The notes beneath the pieces were generated by a model, which did not search any database, was not told where the DNA came from, and saw nothing but the letters and a program-made list of their open reading frames with translations. A program made the translations under genes and the position numbers. Below, piece after piece: positions 31,090 through 39,648 of a stretch of DNA of 64,000 bases; positions within the stretch are counted from its first letter, which is position 1, and each line of letters begins with the position of its first letter. Source of the stretch: Anaerohalosphaera lusitana (lineage in GTDB: Bacteria > Planctomycetota > Phycisphaerae > Sedimentisphaerales > Anaerohalosphaeraceae); contig NZ_CP019791.1 in assembly GCF_002007645.1 (NCBI RefSeq), positions 2,666,001-2,730,000 of the forward strand. The letters run 5' to 3'.

Positions 31090-34075
31090 GCCATATTTCC
31101 TTTCATTTTTTAGGAATTATGACACATCATTAGCGATGGCGCAAGTCTAAAACCGTGGCGCGCGAAAAAATTTCACAATGCGTATGACCGGTGTTGCTCT
31201 GGATACAGATCTCAGCTGGACTGCCCCCGTTGAATATTCACCCGCGACTTATGACGTTTACTTTGGTTCAAGTGAGCCCAATCTTCTTTTGCCGAATTTT
31301 GGTTTGACACAAATTATTGACAATGGTGTTGCAACTACCATTGCCAGTGGTGAGCTTCAGACTGCTTACGGTTCACTGGCCGATGATACGACATATTACT
31401 GGGTTGTGGATTCTTATAATGGTACCGAACTTCATCAGGGCTATTCATGGAGTTTTACAACACTTCCCGCGTCTTCGGCATGGAAAGAGACTCGCAAAGT
31501 TGTATATAAGCCGGACGCTGGAAAACAATTCTTTACTTTAAAGCCCAATGATTCAATCTCTTTATCTATTCCAAAGTCCAACTCCGAAACTGCCGTTCGC
31601 CGGTTTCTTCGGGTTGTGGGCGGGGTTGAAATGCCGCCTCCTTTTCATGGACGCGGCGAAGATAAATTTCGTGATGCAGAGGTCCTTATTGACGACTGTC
31701 TGAACTCCGAAGTTACTAAAAATGAGTCGTACTCACTTTACTTTCGGGGCGATAACGATAAATTCGAACGCCATGCCTATTACAGAATTGCCAACGGAAC
31801 ACTTAAGCCCGGCAAGCTGACTGTCACTTTGCCTGTCTTAAAAAAGAATGATCTGCAGAAAAGCCCTGAAGGGGATTTCGGCATAACGATCGAACTGTTC
31901 AATAAAAAGCCAGGGCGCACCCCGAATGACATCTACGATGAACCGGATAAGATTCTATATATTCCTGTGCCGGAAGGATCTTCTGATTATCAGCAGGTGA
32001 AGAAAACATTTGAATTGCCTGAAAATCTTTCCTGCGTCCTGCTTATAGTGGGCGGGACTGATTTCAGCGGCGAGTGCTGGGTTGAATCGCCAATACTTGA
32101 GCAAGACGGCGAGAGAGCATGCTCCATTCCCTTCACTAAACTTGCTGACAGAAAGGACAAAACCAATTACTGGGTTGGGGTCAATCTTTCGATGCGCAGC
32201 TGGCCCATGTGGAAACTGAAATCTGACGGAAAGACCGTATTCGAGGGTCGTCGCTTTGACAGGGCATCATATGTTGCCGACTTCTTTATCCCGCTTCCTG
32301 ATGATCTGATCGGTGAGGCGACTTTCGAGCTGACTCTACTGAAGGAATCGCATCGTGCCTCGTTTCCATATGAATTGCGGCAGGTGGAACTGATAGAGGA
32401 AACCGCCAGGGATTATGAAGTAATATCTGTTCCGAAGTTCGTGCGAAAACAGGGACCTTTAGGTATTCTGATAGAGACTAATAAGCCCGATATAGAACTT
32501 AGTATCAAAAGTGACGGAGATGTAAAGCCCGGCAGTCGGGAAGTCCGCTTTGAGCAGCCGGGTCTTCATGTGGTGGAGTTCCGTGCAGGAGAGGCCGGGG
32601 TGCCGATACATTTTGAGTTTGATGATGGCCAGAGAGTTGAGAAGGCGGAGGTTGCTCAAGTCATAGCAAAGCCCTCTGAAGAGATCTATCTGTCAAGCGG
32701 TGATGAAATGTACCTGGACAAGGACTACGAACTTTACGACCATTTTTTCAAGTGGTATGTTGCCAATCGAATTGGGAACTGGTACCAGTTTCGCCCTTCA
32801 TATCAGTGGAGCGGCTTTCGAATAGTGGATCCTTCATGGGTCAGGAATTACATCAGTCTGCTGGAAGGTTTGGAAATGCCTTTCGCCTGGCAAGTGGAAG
32901 GACGCACGCTGGCTGGCAATCGACTGAATCCATCATTGAAGACTTTAATGTCACCAATGTTCCGGGGTAAACAGGCCCATGAAAACGATGGTGGTTATTA
33001 TTATTGGCGACATATCAGATATAAGGGTCTATCCTCCGATATAGCAGCTCGGAATTGGCCCTACGGTGGGATATTTGCAAAGCATAGGCCCATTTACACA
33101 GATCATGGCACGTTTGTTCACTATGATCCCGAAGGTGTAAAGGATATGGCAGACGGGGCCCTCCAGTTCGTCGATAATGTTAGGTATTCAAAGGGAGAAA
33201 GTACTCGCCATACAGGTCCTTCGACGCTTTTCAGATATTTGTATCAGGCTGGATACGATTGGCTGGGAGCCGAACAAATGTACGGACCAGAGGAAGTGAT
33301 TCTTTCTTCTTTGAGAGGAGCATCGCGAGCCTATAGCCGTTCTGGTTACGGAACCTTACATGCGATGCAATGGGGATCTCGCGATTTTACTAACTCCAAG
33401 CATGCTTTACGTTTTTACATGTCGCTGGCAGTAGCTTACATGCATGGATCCTCCCAAATGAACACGGAAGATGCGCTTTGGGTCGATGAATATATGAACG
33501 ACAGGTATTCAAAATCCGGCAAAGCGCATATTTTCGCTCAGCACCAGATGCTGGATTTCATCGAAACGCATACCCGCAGAGGTAGTCTGAATAGTCCAAT
33601 CGCTGTTGTACAGGGACGAAATGATGCCTGGAAATGTTTTGGACGCCACAGCCTCTGGTCCCAAAGCGGTCAAAAATGGAAGTTTAACAAAGCTGCACAA
33701 AGCTGGGATCTTCTTAAAGTTTTTTATCCGGAAAATACTTTGAATATGTGCGGCCCTGATGGATGGTTCACTTCCACTCCTTATGGTACGGTTGATATAC
33801 TTCCCATCGAAGCCCCGTTGGACGTGATGAAAGAATACAAGGCCATGATTTTTCTCGGGTGGAACACCTTTGATGAGCATGAGTTTATGCGAATTCGTGA
33901 TTTTGTTTTTGATGGCGGCACCTTGCTCCTGAGCGGAGCGCACCTTAATGTTGAATTGCAACCTGATGCTCCAGTCAAATTCCCCGAGCAGGACGCTGTC
34001 ATCCGCGAGCTCCTGGGGGAGAATTATCGCGAAATAAGCGAAAAGACGACCCGCGAATTTGGCCTTGGAAAAATA

Positions 34076-35375
34076 AGGCCACCTCTAAAAAATCAAGATT
34101 AGCGGCTCACGTATTTAATTAACAATATTTTGAGTTAAAATTGAACTCACTGTTGCACAATTACGATTATTTGTCTCAATATGACGGCATTCAGTACTGG
34201 CGTCAAGCGGCACCGGCTGGCTTTGCAGCCGTAGTGCCGCACCGTTGGCGGCTAAAGTCGAGCCAGCAGGCAGTATCTGTCTATATTATACGCAAGGTTT
34301 CGCATACAAATTTTCGTCTTGGCCCTGGCTATTCCTATAGTTCGAATGATCAAGTTGCCCGCCCGCATCTTCTGTATGCCGAAGACATGCTCAACTCGGC
34401 TGCGAGTTTTCGAACGTTTATAATTAGCTTCTATCTGACGCTGAGTCAGTTTTTTATAACGACAGCCTTTTCGTTGAATCTGGCCGCGGTAGCCTTCTTC
34501 TTTAATGTTATCCCGTTTTTCCGTCGAGCCGTAGGCAGAATCGGCCCATACATCCTTGCTGCTGTTGTTTGCATCAAGCAAGTCTTCAAAGACATTGCTG
34601 TCATGAACAGAGGCAGGCGTTACTTCACAGCTGCGAATAAACTTGTGCTTAACATCAATATCAATATGGTTCTTATAGCCATAGTAGTTTACGCCGTTCT
34701 TCTGCACCCAGCGTGCATCGGTGTCTTTCTGGCGTTTCTTGGTATCGCTCCAGTTTTCGGGAACCTCGCCGTTCTTGATGGATTTATTCTCATCCCTGGT
34801 GTTGCGCTGCTTTGGAACAGCCACAATGCTGGCATCAACGATCTGACCCTTCTTGGCGGAAAAGCCGTTTTTACGCAGAAACTCGTCGAACTGAGTAAAA
34901 AGGTTTTCGACAAGGCCGGCTTCGGTGAGCTGTTCTCTGAAAAGCCATATGGTCTTTGCATCAGGCACTCTGTCGCCAATACCCAGACCGAGAAAACGCA
35001 TGAAGGAAATACGATCCCTTATCTGAAATTCGAGCTGATCGTCGGATATATTGTACAGGGAATCAAGTATCAATATCTTGAACATGAGTATAACATCAAA
35101 GGGTTTTCTGCCTGCGTTGGACTTGCGTTTTTTATCTCTGACAACCTCAAGGGTTTTGCGAAATTGCTCCCAGTCGACTATTTCATTGAGCTTGACAAGT
35201 GGGTCGCCGCTGTTGTCGAGTTGTTCAAAACGAGTCTGCCAGTCGAAAAGTCCTGCTTGCATCATGATCAATCCTTTGATTATGAGTCGAATAACCGTAA
35301 TGTAATTGTCAATGAGCTAATTATAACAAAAGGGCAATAAATTGCACGAATCTAACTGATTTTTAGAGGAACCCT
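34076..35375 (-). mobile_element. IS5-family insertion sequence
   Basis: About 1300 bp. The ends share AGG...CCTCTAAAAA in inverted orientation (34076 onward, and 35375 backward), flanked by TA at 34074-34075 and 35376-35377. One transposase gene lies on the minus strand. The genes on both sides lack their expected ends at this junction, so a deletion probably accompanied or followed insertion. Exact ends are uncertain by a few bases because the inverted repeats are imperfect. Confidence 0.8.
34252..35271 (-). CDS. IS5-family transposase
   Basis: The 339-aa protein has the N-terminal DUF772 region (WEQFRKTLEVV, GRKPFDVILMFKILILDSLY, DRISFMRFLGL) and a DDE-type catalytic domain with IVDASIVAVP, VWADSAYGS and SRVEHVFG. 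Length and motif order are normal for the family and there is no frameshift, so it looks intact and may be active. Confidence 0.93.
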   Translation of the reverse strand: MIMMQAGLFDWQTRFEQLDNSGDPLVKLNEIVDWEQFRKTLEVVRDKKRKSNAGRKPFDVILMFKILILDSLYNISDDQLEFQIRDRISFMRFLGLGIGDRVPDAKTIWLFREQLTEAGLVENLFTQFDEFLRKNGFSAKKGQIVDASIVAVPKQRNTRDENKSIKNGEVPENWSDTKKRQKDTDARWVQKNGVNYYGYKNHIDIDVKHKFIRSCEVTPASVHDSNVFEDLLDANNSSKDVWADSAYGSTEKRDNIKEEGYRGQIQRKGCRYKKLTQRQIEANYKRSKTRSRVEHVFGIQKMRAGNLIIRTIGIARAKTKICMRNLAYNIDRYCLLARL

Positions 35376-35701
35376 TAATATTAAGGCAGGCCGGCAGCCA
35401 AATATTCTCATACTATTTGCCGATCAGATGCATGGCTTTGCAATGAGCTGCATGGCCCATCCTGACGTTAAGACCCCTAATCTTGACTGGCTTGCAAGTG
35501 AGGGTACACTTTTCCGCAATGCATATAGTGAGGCACCGATTTGCACTCCTTATCGATGCTGCTTGTTTACCAGCCGCTATGCTTCACAAACAGGGGTCAT
35601 GACTAATACGCATTGTGAAATTTTTTCGCGCGCCACGGTTTTAGACTTGCGCCATCGCTAATGATGTGTCATAATTCCTAAAAAATGAAAGGAAATATGG
35701 C

Positions 35702-36271
35702 ATGCACATCAGTGAGATCAAGTACGGTGACCTGCAAAAGTTAAAAGAAAAAGCTCGGATTGAAACCAATGCAAAGCAGCGAGATCGATATCGGGTGGTA
35801 GCCCTGGCATTGGAGGGATGGCAAACAAAAGCGATCATGACAAAACTTGATCGCAGCAAAAACTTCGTTCAGCGATGGTGTTATTTCTACCGTGATGGCG
35901 GCATTGAGGCTATCGCACCAAAACGTCAAAGCGGCAGGCCCACAAAACTGCCACGCAAAAAAGAGCCTGAGTTGATCAAGCGAATTCAAGATGGACCAAC
36001 CGATTCAGACGGTGGTGTATGTGTGCTGCGCGGCAGAGACATAAGACGGATTCTTGAAAGAGAATTTGGCGTAAAATATTCGCTCTTCGGCGTCTATGAT
36101 CTAATGCATAGATTGGGGCTTTCATGTCTAAAACCAAGGCCTAAGCACCGAAAGAACGATCCGGAAAAAATGCAGCAGTGGTTGGAGCAAGCCCCCTTTT
36201 TGTCCAAAAAGTCCGAACAGAAAACCCCGAAAAGAAAATTGAGATCTGGTTCCAGGACGAAGTGCGAATAG
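35702..36271 (+). CDS. IS630-family transposase, first frame (copy 2)
   Basis: Identical in sequence to the 189-aa first frame of copy 1. It overlaps the catalytic frame at 36178-36271, where the C5T5 run (36192-36201) and the A5 run (36205-36209) are the visible slippery sites for a -1 shift. Confidence 0.88.
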   Translation: MHISEIKYGDLQKLKEKARIETNAKQRDRYRVVALALEGWQTKAIMTKLDRSKNFVQRWCYFYRDGGIEAIAPKRQSGRPTKLPRKKEPELIKRIQDGPTDSDGGVCVLRGRDIRRILEREFGVKYSLFGVYDLMHRLGLSCLKPRPKHRKNDPEKMQQWLEQAPFLSKKSEQKTPKRKLRSGSRTKCE

Positions 36272-36750
36272 GCCAGCAAGGAACACTGACCAATGTTTGG
36301 GCTCCAAAAGGATCCAGGCCTACAGCAGTAAAGCAGACCGAGTATGATTGGGTATATATTTTTGGAGCTGTCAATCCTGTCAATGGCAAATCGTCGGCTG
36401 TGATTACTCCGACTGTTAACACTGATTATATGAATCACCACCTGAGATTTATAAGCGAGGAGGCAGGCAAAGATGTACATGTGGTTCTGGTTCTTGATCA
36501 GGCTGGTTGGCATATCGCTAAACAGTTGGTTGTGCCGAAGAATATCAGCCTGCTTCACCTGCCTGCATACAGTCCGGAATTGAATCCGATAGAACGTCTT
36601 TGGGCCTATATGAAGAGTCACTACTTGAGCAACCGCATTTACAAAAATTATGAGGAAATATTCAACGCAGGAACAGTTGCATGGAACAATATAACCTCAG
36701 AAATGTTCTGCTCAATATGCAATACTGAATGGATTAAGCATGAGAATTAA
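36178..36750 (+). CDS. IS630-family transposase, second frame (copy 2)
   Basis: Identical to the 190-aa catalytic frame of copy 1, with all three DDE acids present (FQDE, VLDQAGWH, NPIERLW). It is most likely expressed as a frameshift fusion with the first frame. Confidence 0.88.
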   Translation: MVGASPLFVQKVRTENPEKKIEIWFQDEVRIGQQGTLTNVWAPKGSRPTAVKQTEYDWVYIFGAVNPVNGKSSAVITPTVNTDYMNHHLRFISEEAGKDVHVVLVLDQAGWHIAKQLVVPKNISLLHLPAYSPELNPIERLWAYMKSHYLSNRIYKNYEEIFNAGTVAWNNITSEMFCSICNTEWIKHEN

Positions 36751-37930
36751 TCACAATGCGTATAATAATCTTCGGATTCCCAGCGGTGAGCGGACTTTTG
36801 CAGATGCATTTAATGACGGTGGCTATAGAACGTCTTATGTAGGCAAATGGCATTTGGGAGGTACCGGTAATGATCCCGTCCCAGAGTACAATAGGGGTGG
36901 CTTTACTGATTTCATCGGGTATGAAAACTACAATGATTTTATAGATGGCGTTCTGTTCTTCGATGAAAATGGTGATTATACTCCGACCAACGACCATCGG
37001 ACAAAGAAAACAACGGACATTGCAATGGAGCGACTGGCGGGGCTAGTGGATGAACAATTTGCCATGGTGGTTTCGTACGTGAATCCTCATTATCCGGAAC
37101 AGCCAACCCTGAAATATGAAAAGATGTACGAAAATCTTATGCCTACCCGTCGGCCGAATTGCACGACGGATCCGAATTTTGACCCTTATACCCCGATCTC
37201 TGCCGGGACGCATACTGTGACGGATGGGCGTGATGATTACAGGTATGACCTTGATCAGTATTTGCGGCAGTATTACGCCATGATTACTCAACTGGATGCC
37301 AATTTGGGGCGTTTGTTTGCTGAGTTGAAGCGGCTGGGGCTCTGGGATAGTACGGTGATCATCTTTACAGCCGATCATGGTGACATGCAGGGTAGTCACG
37401 GCTTAAAGAACAAGACCGTGCATTGGGAAGAGTCAACCCGCGTTCCATTTATAGTTCGCGCGCCCGGAGGCGTGAAAGGCCAGGTTCTGGATTACCTGGT
37501 CTCGGCTGGTATCGATCCTTTCCCGACATGTCTGGGGTTTGCGGGCCTGCCCCAGGAACCTACTACCGAAGGAAACAATATAGCGCCTTTAGTAATGGGT
37601 GAAAGGCAGCTCGACGCGGTTCCGGTCTTCTCTGAACTTGGCGGCTGGGCAATGATCCGTGAAGGGGATTTCAAGCTGACGGTTTCCAAATCTGATTGGC
37701 AGCCGGACTATTTGTTTGATCTTGCAAACGATCCCTACGAAATGACGAATCTGGTGAACAATTCAGGCTACAGCTCTATTGAGTCGGATCTTTTGGCAAA
37801 ACTCATTGAATGGCGGGACCGTGTAGCATGAAATGAGGTCTCTTACGGAAATCATTTAAACGCTTTTGATGAATCGCCATCTACTGACGCAATGTGATGT
37901 CAGTTCTTTCCGGCTTAATCAGTTTCCCAA

Positions 37931-37962
37931 GGCCCAATCATTTTTATGGTTGGGTCTTTTTT
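37931..37962 (+). terminator. Rho-independent terminator after the sulfatase
   Basis: A 9-bp stem (37931-37939 with 37948-37956, two G-U pairs) with an 8-base loop is followed by TTTTTT. It closes the sulfatase transcription unit. Confidence 0.88.
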
Positions 37963-38428
37963 AATTAACCATTGGTTCTTTCGCTGGTCTCGGTTCAGTG
38001 GTGAGTGATTTAGAGCTAACTGCCACACCTGGTGCCCCAATGGCTATGTATTTTGCAGTATTTTAAAAATGTTCAAGTAAATGTCTGATTTTCTGAATAA
38101 TGTGACTGTTCCATCAAATACTAAAGTGTACCAAAGTTGTTGAACTCTATTATGCTTTGAAAGCAGGTCAGCAGACCTGAATACTGGGTACCAGTCAAAG
38201 TGCTGTGGGCCGAGTCCTGCATCGGTCAACCGGAGTGTGTGTATGAAAAAGCTTGCGGAAGCGATTAGCGGTCATCTTGAAGTCTATCCTCCAAGATTTT
38301 TAATCCGCATGAAGTTCGGCTGAATTGGCCTGCGTGCGATCTGTCGATCGGGGCATTTGTGTTTGTACGCGGGCGATCCTGGGGGTTTCAATTCAAAGCG
38401 GAACAAGGATCTAATTCAGGAGCATGAC
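37963..38428. other. 466-base intergenic region upstream of the metallopeptidase gene
   Basis: No gene is supported. An ATG at 38243 opens a 17-codon frame only. The region should contain the promoter and 5' leader of the gene at 38429; I see no known RNA motif. Confidence 0.45.
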
Positions 38429-38608
38429 ATGTCAAAAAGTGCGCTTTTATCAAAGGTAATGTTTGGGGGTTTGTTGGTACTAGTGCCGTTTCAAAAATAT
38501 AATTTTAACTTTTCCATGATTTAAGACTTGCGCCATGCATAATCTGGTATTATATAGAATGACACGAAGAAATAATTTCACGCTTACAAGCAGAGAAAGG
38601 GATTTCTT

Positions 38609-39103
38609 ATGTGTCTGTACGCCAGAGACCTCAGTACCAGTGAAGGCCAGCAAATTCAGCGGATACTCCGCAGCAGCAAAAGCCGAATCAAGATTCGTCG
38701 CGGCCAAGTCATTCTTGCCTCTAACCAGGGCTATAAAGTTCCTGCTATCGCCGAGCTGGTTCACTATTCGCCGCACCATGTCAGGGCCATCATCAAAGAC
38801 TTTAACCAACGCGGCCTTAAGGCGTTGGAGCCCAAGCCCCGGCCGGGAAGACCGCCGGAGTTTACCGAGGACGACAAGGCCATTATTGCCGAGACTGCAA
38901 AATGTCCGCCCGATCTTCTGGACTGCCCTTTTAAGCGGTGGTCCCTGGAAAAACTGCGTGAATATCTTGTCCAGGAAAAGATCGTTCCTACGATCAGCAT
39001 TGAAACACTCAGGACCATCCTGCGTGAAAAGAAGGTCAAGCTCCGGCGGACAAAGACGTGGAAAGAGTGCAACGACCCCAATCTCAAGTCTAAAAAAAAC
39101 TAA
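38609..39103 (+). CDS. IS630-family transposase, first frame
   Basis: 164 aa with paired helix-turn-helix motifs (GYKVPAIAELVHYSPHHVRA, SLEKLREYLVQEKIV) and the PGRPPEF linker. It ends at a TAA immediately behind A AAA AAC (39094-39100), the classical -1 slippery heptamer. The -1 frame from there reads KKLIRRYVNQPASNGP into the catalytic domain without a stop, so the fusion transposase is probably made by programmed frameshifting. Confidence 0.88.
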   Translation: MCLYARDLSTSEGQQIQRILRSSKSRIKIRRGQVILASNQGYKVPAIAELVHYSPHHVRAIIKDFNQRGLKALEPKPRPGRPPEFTEDDKAIIAETAKCPPDLLDCPFKRWSLEKLREYLVQEKIVPTISIETLRTILREKKVKLRRTKTWKECNDPNLKSKKN

Positions 39104-39114
39104 TTCGCAGATAT

Positions 39115-39648
39115 GTGAACCAGCCGGCCTCAAACGGGCCGACCATATCATTCGACGAGTTCGGACCGCTGGAGATTCGTCCTCAGCCAGGCCGGAATTA
39201 CTGTCATACCGACCATCCCAAGAGGCTGCCTGCGACCTATACCCGCAAACACGGCGTTCAGCACTGGCTGGCGTTTTACGATGTCCATCAGAAAAAGCTC
39301 TGGGGATATGTTCGGCCACGCAAGCGGCATCAGGAGTTCTTGGAAGTTTTGAAACTGACCAGGAAAAAGTATCCTGCGAACCAGCGGATACACCTGATAC
39401 TGGACAATTTCTCGCCGCACCGCAAGGACAAGGTTCTGCGGTACTGTCGCGAGAACAATATTCATCTGATCTGGACGCCGACCAACGCATCATGGCTCAA
39501 CCCTATCGAATGTCAGTTTACCCATGTTAAGGAATTCGTAATACGAGGAACTAATTATCAAAACCATCATGAGCTTAAAACTGCACTGAATAGATACGTA
39601 GCATATCGCAATAAAAAAAATCAGCAAAAGTTAAACTTAGATAATTGA
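39115..39648 (+). CDS. IS630-family transposase, second frame (DDE catalytic)
   Basis: 177 aa from the nominal GTG, but the frame is open from about 39094 and is probably entered by -1 frameshift. The catalytic acids are in ISFDEFGPL, LILDNFSPH and SWLNPIECQF. The motif order is complete. Confidence 0.88.
   Translation: MNQPASNGPTISFDEFGPLEIRPQPGRNYCHTDHPKRLPATYTRKHGVQHWLAFYDVHQKKLWGYVRPRKRHQEFLEVLKLTRKKYPANQRIHLILDNFSPHRKDKVLRYCRENNIHLIWTPTNASWLNPIECQFTHVKEFVIRGTNYQNHHELKTALNRYVAYRNKKNQQKLNLDN

Larger units (their letters stand above)
30029..31184 (-). mobile_element. IS630-family insertion sequence, copy 1
   Basis: 1156 bp with terminal inverted repeat TACGCATTGTGA/TCACAATGCGTA, flanked by TGA at 30026-30028 and 31185-31187. 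It encodes two overlapping frames of a DDE transposase on the minus strand. An inverted copy of identical length lies at 35607-36762. The only base difference I noticed is A at 30850 against C at 35941, a silent change when both are read on the transposase strand. Confidence 0.92.
29413..34102 (+). pseudogene. Secreted glycosidase-like protein, interrupted by an IS630-type element and 3'-truncated
   Basis: The N-terminal part (29413-30028, GGAG ribosome-binding site, signal peptide MKKLLGIVLVLVMAGCLNA) is a carbohydrate-binding-like beta-sandwich. It continues after the insertion at 31188. Removing the element plus one TGA gives PADGL-TGVALDTDLSW in frame, a fibronectin-like module that runs to about 31470. 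Then come about 870 residues with beta-rich parts and a likely barrel region (SGYGTLHAMQWGSRDF, HIFAQHQMLDFIETH). The last part resembles the alpha/beta domain after the barrel in GH42-like enzymes (YKAMIFLGWNTFDEHEF, FDGGTLLLSGAHLN). I do not recognise the family. The 3' end is cut at about 34075 by an IS5 element; the final RPPLKNQD is read from the element. Confidence 0.75.
35607..36762 (+). mobile_element. IS630-family insertion sequence, copy 2
   Basis: 1156 bp with the same terminal TACGCATTGTGA repeats as copy 1 and in the opposite orientation, flanked by TAA at 35604-35606 and 36763-36765. Its encoded proteins are identical to those of copy 1, so both insertions are very recent. Confidence 0.92.
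35378..37831 (+). pseudogene. Sulfatase, interrupted by an IS630-type element and missing its start
   Basis: The frame is open from the IS5 edge; the first conserved block is RQPNILILFADQMHGF, so only the start codon and leader are missing. The formylglycine motif is CTPYR (35542-35556), with Tyr where Ser or Ala is usual. The IS630 copy 2 sits after SQTGVMT; removing it plus one TAA gives GVMTNNLRIPSGERTFADAF in frame. The C-terminal part (36766-37831) has KWHLGG, FTADHGDMQGSHG and a VFSELGGWAMIREGDFKL block, all normal for type I sulfatases. It would have removed sulfate esters from glycans. A terminator follows at 37931. Confidence 0.85.

Noticed and set aside
30029-31184. Simple TA target duplication for the IS630 copies
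   Set aside because: It would leave both host genes out of frame before the insertion. The three-base duplication fits both.
34141-34260. Continuation of the glycosidase-like gene inside the IS5 element
   Set aside because: The last residues before the stop at 34102 are encoded by the element's end, not by the host gene.
34141-35340. 399-aa plus-strand frame across the IS5 element
   Set aside because: It is antisense to an intact IS5 transposase with all catalytic motifs and has no recognisable protein features of its own.
30029-36762. Inversion of the segment between the two IS630 copies
   Set aside because: Both interrupted genes regain their frame in the present orientation, so no net inversion has happened since insertion.
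38480-39530. Long frames on both strands over the second IS630-type element
   Set aside because: They are out-of-frame readings of the transposase; the real frames have the helix-turn-helix and DDE motifs.
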